A stretch of DNA of 64,000 nt, taken from NCBI GenBank assembly GCA_023091665.1, contig JALJCQ010000009.1, positions 3,038,001 to 3,102,000 of the forward strand, written 5' to 3'. Below the pieces are notes generated by a model. It was not told the origin of the DNA and did not search any database. It worked only from the letters and a program-made list of their open reading frames with translations. This DNA is from Pythium myriotylum (Eukaryota > Oomycota > Peronosporomycetes > Pythiales > Pythiaceae). Below are positions 59,345 through 64,000 of this stretch, one piece after another; within the stretch, counting starts at the first letter, position 1, and each line of letters begins with the position of its first letter. A program made the translations under genes and the position numbers.

Positions 59345-61709
59345 CTACTTGCGGCGACCACTCGAGCTTGATGCCTCTCGCTCTCGCTCAAGCTCTTTCT
59401 TTTTGGAAATCGTTTCCCAGTCGACAGCCACCTGTTTTGCGTACTGGAGGAACTTCTTGTCTGTCTCCTGGATCTTGTTGGCTGCGAGAAATCGTTCACG
59501 GTAAGCCAGCACGGTGTCTACATGTGTCCCAGCATCCGTGGTGTGCTTAATCGCCAAGTCTAATGCTCGTTCCCATCGAAATAGACGGATGTTCAACTTG
59601 ATGGCGCGGTATATGAGTGGTTTTGGATGAGCTTGGAGCAGAATTGCCTCGGCTTCATCGATATTACCGGAATACAATGCCAGTTCTGCATTGCGGCGTT
59701 CGTCAGACTGAATATTTTTCACGTACAACACGAAGTAGAGCTTATCGACGCAATCGATAGCTGCGAGCGCGATTTCTGCGGTCTCCAGGTGGCGGCGATG
59801 TAGAGCCATGCCCGCAAGGCACGTCCACAGTGGCTTGCTCTTCACGAAGCGACATAGACGCACGGCTTTGTCCCAATCAGAGCTGCTCGTAAACTCGTAA
59901 AGCATCGTTGGATACGGCGAGATGCTTGCTCCAAGTACAGTGCCATCAGCACGGCGCACTGTCACGTTCGAGCCGACGAACGAAGTGATAGACGACATCT
60001 TCAAGAAGTTGGCAGCGTCTCGCGACTCCATTACATCCCCCAGCAGTGTTTTGTCCACATACACCATGCTGGGATACGCCCAAGTGACAAGTTTGGCGTC
60101 TGCGATTGCGATCAGGATTTCGGAAGAGTCATTCCACGCGGCTGTATCGACTTGGGCGTGGAGCTTGTGGCTTCCTTTGTGAGACAGCCTTGCGATATAC
60201 AAGTCTCGATTTCGGTCGATAAAGAATATCTTCCTATCTTCCACCGGTCCAGAGTGACTGAGAGCCAGCTCACAAATCTCCAAGGAATGAGCGAGGGAGA
60301 CCGGGAGTTGCTTCCCTGTGTTGATATCGAATGAGCGAATTGTCTTACGATCCGAGTGGTCCAAGATGGAGAGCGTGTCGTTGCTCAAGGCAATTGTCAT
60401 TCGGTTGAGGAACTCGACATGCATACCCGGAAACTTCGGCGCACTGATCGTTTTCCCCTCGTACGAGTACACCTGGATACCGTTGAAGTTGTCGACCGTG
60501 ATGAAGTGGCACTCGCTCTGGATAATAAGGTTTACTGTAGCACGCAAGTCGAAGATGTGGGGCGTGTTCCAGTTTTGTGAATTATAAATGAAGCATTGCG
60601 TGGCTGTGCACACGATCAAGAAACCGTAACCAAAAGACATCTCGATGACTCGATCGCGGACAAAATCAATCTCCTCCAGGGTCTCGTTCATGACGTCTTG
60701 CACGTGAATTTTGCGAGGGTCGACTAACTTGATCTCGATCTTATTCCAGGTGAGCACACGATCGACGACTTGAGCAAACACAGTTGCGCCGTTTCCGCCT
60801 GCAGCAACGAGCTGCGTCGAGTCGGACGCCCATGCAATGTCCATGAGTGATCCGCATTTCGGTCGTTCGCGGCAGAATGACCAACCAGTCTTGTCACACA
60901 TTCGAAGCATGTTGTATGATCCAACTGCAAACGTTTCGCCATTAGGACACCACGCAATCGATGTGATCACGTGTTCCACCGGTGGACTCTGATAAAGCTG
61001 ACGACCGAAGGCATCCCATACACGATAAACTCGGTCCTCTCCACCAGATATAATCCGGTTGTTAATCGGATTCCAGTCGATACACAAGATCGAGCCGTCG
61101 TGGGCTTTCCACTGAATATCCTTCCGGCCAATTTGAACCGTCTTAATCACAAGATTACCCCCGTTTGTGAACAAAAGTTGGTCATTGTCTGGACCCCAAC
61201 ACACGGCGTACACTGATCGGCCTGTAGATGCCAACGTCGAGCGAAGGTTTCCGCTGCGCGACCATATCTTGATCATCCCATCTTCGCCGCACGTGACTAA
61301 AGCCGTGCCGTCATAGTTCCACTTCAGAGAGATTATTGCCCCAGCTTCAGACGCGGCGACTTTCTTCTCCTCTCGACCAGTTTTGGAGATTAGTCGAAAT
61401 GTGCCTACGATAACAATCGCGTGAGACTACTTACTGTACACAAGATATCCGAAGACATAACAACAAACCGTCGGTGCAGGAGACAGCAAACGTGTCTGCG
61501 GCTTGTTTCCCAACGGACGGTACCCAGTCAACCGAGGTCACGAATGCGTCCGTAGTCGCTACTTTTCCGCTCACTTCCCCGTCCATACGCCATCGTACAA
61601 TGGTGTTGTCGTCGCTACACGTAATCGCGTCGTTCTCTGGAGTCCAGCAGCATGCAGTCACTATCTCGGTGTGGTGGTTCGTAGGGAGCTGCGTGTGTTG
61701 GAACCGCAT
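59345..61709 (-). CDS. IFT80: Intraflagellar transport protein 80 (WD40, two exons)
   Basis: Exon 1 is 61469-61709 and exon 2 is 59345-61404; together 2301 nt, 766 residues, very near the animal length (about 777). The N-terminus MRFQHTQL and the motif CSDDNTIVRW follow the first WD40 repeat of IFT80. Across the splice the sequence reads CTDGTFRLISKTGR, as in homologues. Later matches include GEDGMIKIWSRSG, WKAHDGSILCIDWN, VGSYNMLRMCDKTGWS, SYEGKTISAPKFPGMH and RRADGTVLGASISPYP, covering two beta-propellers. The C-terminal third is helical TPR-like with the conserved THVDTVLAYRERFL. IFT80 is a subunit of IFT-B, which carries cargo from the cell body to the flagellar tip, so the organism makes flagellate zoospores or had a recent flagellate ancestor. 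No Inr was seen in the first 150 bases upstream. Confidence 0.95.
61405..61468 (-). other. IFT80 intron (64 nt)
   Basis: On the minus strand the donor is GTTTGT and the acceptor is GTAG. It splits a Gly codon after its first base. Removal gives an unbroken WD40 sequence and a total length divisible by three. Confidence 0.9.
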
Positions 61710-62022
61710 GATGCTTTCTTCGCCTTCGTCGCGTCAGATTCGCCCGATGGATTTTGGTCGTATTGGACGACTCTTCGTACGTCGGCTCAAACGCGAGATC
61801 GGACGTGAAAATCGAGCCCAACTCCGCGCACCAGACGAGTCGCGACTCTTCAAAACTGGAAACCTCACATATCAGGAGATTGATATAAGAAAAGTGCAAA
61901 CGCTGGATCAGAGTGACACCCCAGCCATCCAATATGGCTGCACACAGCCCGACTCTGAAAGCTACACCACAATTGAACAAGCAATCCTTGAAGACGTCAA
62001 GGAAATCGCGTCTCACCAATGA
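61708..62022 (+). CDS. Possible small protein, unrecognised
   Basis: An open frame of 104 codons starts at an ATG overlapping the IFT80 start codon on the opposite strand; a later Met gives about 91 residues (61747-62022). The part from LRAPDESRLFKTGN to the end has a natural mix of residues and is not simply the mirror of a known gene, because this stretch is intergenic. No domain, signal peptide or membrane helix is recognised and no Inr is seen. It could be a real small gene in a divergent pair with IFT80, or chance. A frame on the opposite strand (up to 62115) competes with it. Confidence 0.25.
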   Translation: MMLSSPSSRQIRPMDFGRIGRLFVRRLKREIGRENRAQLRAPDESRLFKTGNLTYQEIDIRKVQTLDQSDTPAIQYGCTQPDSESYTTIEQAILEDVKEIASHQ

Positions 62023-62118
62023 GCACAGACAAGAACAAATGTCTCTGTTTGGATTGTTTTTACTGCCTGATCGAGAGAAGTTGACGACGAAAATGGACAC
62101 TGAAGACGAGGCCACGGC
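61710..62118. other. Spacer IFT80/BT1 transporter
   Basis: About 410 bp upstream of IFT80 and downstream of the BT1 gene. Apart from the doubtful small frame above, nothing was seen. Confidence 0.5.
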
Positions 62119-63813
62119 TTATTTCTTCTTCTTGCATCCCTTGCCACCGACGATCTTGTAGCACTTCGTGCTTGGGTAGATCGACATGATGTTGACCATC
62201 ACGGACCAAGTGAGCGCGAAGACGAGATAGACTACCGTGAAGGCGCCGATGTACTTGTTCTTGCCACCCTTGGCCTTGAGCTCCTGGGTCTCTTTCTTCT
62301 GACGAGGCAGAAGCGGCAGCCAGAGCAGACCGCAGAGGTTCGTGACGTACATGATGATGTAGACGTAGGTGACATCCTTGCGAACCTCGTGCGAGTCCTC
62401 AGCGATATCGGTTGCCGTAACCCTGAAGCTCGCGTCCACGTTCTTGGTGATGGTGCTGGCAAAAGTACCCGACAGGTTGGAGACGGTCGTCAAGAGACCG
62501 TAGACCGCACCCTCGTTACCCTCGCCGGCGAGCTCAACGACGACATAGGTAGCGATGATCCAGCCGACACCGGACGGGAGCTGCTCAATGATCGGTGGGC
62601 CGAGCCAGAACCACTGGCTACGCACGACATCCCAAGTCGTGAGGAAGACGGCGATCATGTCGATGCCAAGGGCCATGACAAGTGTGACAGCGTGCATGAT
62701 CCGCCAGTCCCACTGGAGACCCCACCTCATGGTCGAGTAGAGCACGATCGCAAAGATCGAGTTACTCAGTACGGAGGCAATCGTGTCGTTGATCGGCGTG
62801 ACCTTAGCCCAGTACGAGGCAATCAGCGAGCCGCATGTGACCGAGAGCTTCTCGAAGATTCCCGAGAAGAACTTGTAGCAGATGACTTGGTACATGGCGC
62901 GCGACTGAAGGAGTTCCCAGAACTCCGAGATGTAGTTCTTGAAGTTGACGCCGGGATGCTTTTCTTCCTTGATGAAGAACCACGTGCATGGGATCACCGG
63001 GATAAGGCAGATCACGAGGATAAGCATGAGCTGCGGGAAGGTAAGCGAGAAGTCGAAATCACCGCCGTAGTCTTCGCCGTTGAAGAGGAAACCCGTGAGG
63101 CAGACAGCAATTGTCATGAAGATCGTGCGAACAAGGTAGATTGTGGTCTGTGTAGTACCACGGACAGCCTCAGGTTCGCGCTGGGCGAGCTCAACGACCA
63201 CACCGTCAGCAGCGACATCAGCTCCGACGTAGCCGATCGCGGCAAACATCATGAGAACGACAAGCTTACCACCCTTGTCCTGAGCACTCTTGTTGATGTT
63301 CTTCCAGTCCTCGTCTGTGTACAGCGAGGGCTTCTTGTCGTGAAGAGCTCGGTCGAGATAGTAAGGACGACCGATCTTGGAGCAAGCCATGATGAGAAGC
63401 ATGATGAAGCAAACTGTCCAGCCGATGATCATAAAGGGACGACGGCGGTAGCCGAAGATCGGGAAGCAATCCGACAAGATACCGTAGAAGACCTTGAAGG
63501 ACCACGGCAGATTTAGCAACACGCTCGCTGAGACGATCTGCGTGCCCTCCATGTTGAGGTATTGCTGCAGCACCGGGTATACCGTGGCCGGGAGGGTTCC
63601 GTAGACAAGTCCAACACCGACATACTGGATGAGAATACCGATGTGATCCTTGCTGTAGAGGTTGGGACGACCACCAGCACGGAGAGCACCGCCTTCGAGG
63701 TCTCCGACATTTGGTGTCTTGGCCTCACCGTACTCGCTGCCGTCAAGCTTCTTGGCGTTGGAAGAGACGTAGGAGACGCGGTCGACGAGGTCGTGGGTCG
63801 CGGGTGCGACCAT
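62119..63813 (-). CDS. BT1-family (folate-biopterin type) membrane transporter
   Basis: 564 residues, no intron seen, ATG start after an exact Inr. A soluble N-terminal tail of about 55 residues is followed by about twelve hydrophobic segments. The BT1 family hallmarks are present: GYRRRPF (121-127) after the first helices with SDCFPIF, and GADVAADGVVVELAQREPE (197-215). Later segments include FFSGIFEKLSVTCGS and a cluster with ELAGEGNEGAVYGLLTTVSNLSG. The C-terminus ends in a Lys-rich tail. BT1 proteins belong to the major facilitator superfamily; in Leishmania they carry folate and biopterin, in plant plastids folate, and oomycetes have many copies whose substrates are mostly untested. It is probably a plasma- or organelle-membrane carrier; the substrate is unknown. 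Confidence 0.9.
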   Translation of the reverse strand: MVAPATHDLVDRVSYVSSNAKKLDGSEYGEAKTPNVGDLEGGALRAGGRPNLYSKDHIGILIQYVGVGLVYGTLPATVYPVLQQYLNMEGTQIVSASVLLNLPWSFKVFYGILSDCFPIFGYRRRPFMIIGWTVCFIMLLIMACSKIGRPYYLDRALHDKKPSLYTDEDWKNINKSAQDKGGKLVVLMMFAAIGYVGADVAADGVVVELAQREPEAVRGTTQTTIYLVRTIFMTIAVCLTGFLFNGEDYGGDFDFSLTFPQLMLILVICLIPVIPCTWFFIKEEKHPGVNFKNYISEFWELLQSRAMYQVICYKFFSGIFEKLSVTCGSLIASYWAKVTPINDTIASVLSNSIFAIVLYSTMRWGLQWDWRIMHAVTLVMALGIDMIAVFLTTWDVVRSQWFWLGPPIIEQLPSGVGWIIATYVVVELAGEGNEGAVYGLLTTVSNLSGTFASTITKNVDASFRVTATDIAEDSHEVRKDVTYVYIIMYVTNLCGLLWLPLLPRQKKETQELKAKGGKNKYIGAFTVVYLVFALTWSVMVNIMSIYPSTKCYKIVGGKGCKKKK

Positions 63814-64000
63814 GGCTTCTCTTGGTCTTCTGGAGGCTTGACTTGAGCGGTCGGCCGCAGAATGGAGAATGATTAGAATTAAGCGATCGTCGCTGACAGG
63901 TGGTCAACCATGATGCAGGTACGAACGAAGGACGGGTTGGTACCGGTAGAGGGAAGTGCAGGGTCGCCCCAAACATTCGTCTGCTACGCGCCTGACAGCT
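63814..64000. other. 5' flank of the BT1 transporter gene
   Basis: 187 bp to the window end. It holds the promoter element at 63856-63872 and no other signal. Confidence 0.6.
63856..63872 (-). promoter_or_regulatory. Inr+FPR core promoter of the BT1 transporter
   Basis: On the minus strand TCATTCT, one base, then CATTCTGCG. The Inr is exact, the FPR has mismatches. The predicted leader is about 57 nt. Confidence 0.65.

Overview
The window is nuclear DNA of an oomycete (Phytophthora/Pythium-like stramenopile). The basis is: intronless full-size PDR-type ABC transporters ending in a shared basic tail; start regions carrying the oomycete Inr (TCAYTYY) plus FPR (CAWTTTNYY-like) promoter pair 50-90 nt before the ATG; short introns (62-73 nt) with GT..AG ends; a flagellar IFT80 gene; and a BT1/folate-biopterin family carrier. 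The genus cannot be fixed from the sequence alone.

Region 1 (1-57493) is a head-to-tail array of twelve ABCG/PDR genes, all on the + strand. They are numbered PDR-1 to PDR-12 here. PDR-1 is cut by the window edge and eleven are complete, 1327-1366 codons each, single exon. One Myb/SANT-like regulator gene (1462-2361) sits between PDR-1 and PDR-2. Three sequence groups can be seen: group I (PDR-2, -3, -5), group II (PDR-1, -4, -6) and group III (PDR-7 to -12). Each protein has the order NBD1-TMD1-NBD2-TMD2, as in plant and fungal drug-efflux pumps of the plasma membrane. Group III carries extensive tracts of near-identical DNA inside the coding regions while the flanks are unrelated. PDR-9 and PDR-11 are almost identical over their whole CDS. 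PDR-12 and PDR-10 are mosaics containing 0.5-1.1 kb tracts of the PDR-9/-11 type. PDR-7 and PDR-8 share two tracts. This points to recent gene conversion or unequal exchange that mainly homogenises the ATPase domains.

Region 2 (57494-64000) holds conserved cellular genes: a DUF4604/KIAA1143-like nuclear-type protein (-), RAB6 (+, three exons), IFT80 (-, two exons) and a BT1-family membrane transporter (-). RAB6 diverges from the DUF4604 gene across about 240 bp and converges with IFT80. These genes look single copy and mark the right edge of the array.

Several long open frames begin at GTG or TTG codons upstream of the likely real start. For PDR-5, -6, -7, -10, -12, RAB6 and the DUF4604 gene the first ATG of the likely transcript was chosen, in most cases supported by a promoter element. 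No tRNA, rRNA, CRISPR array or intact transposon was seen. Spacers hold a few hairpins, an AT-rich island and microsatellites.
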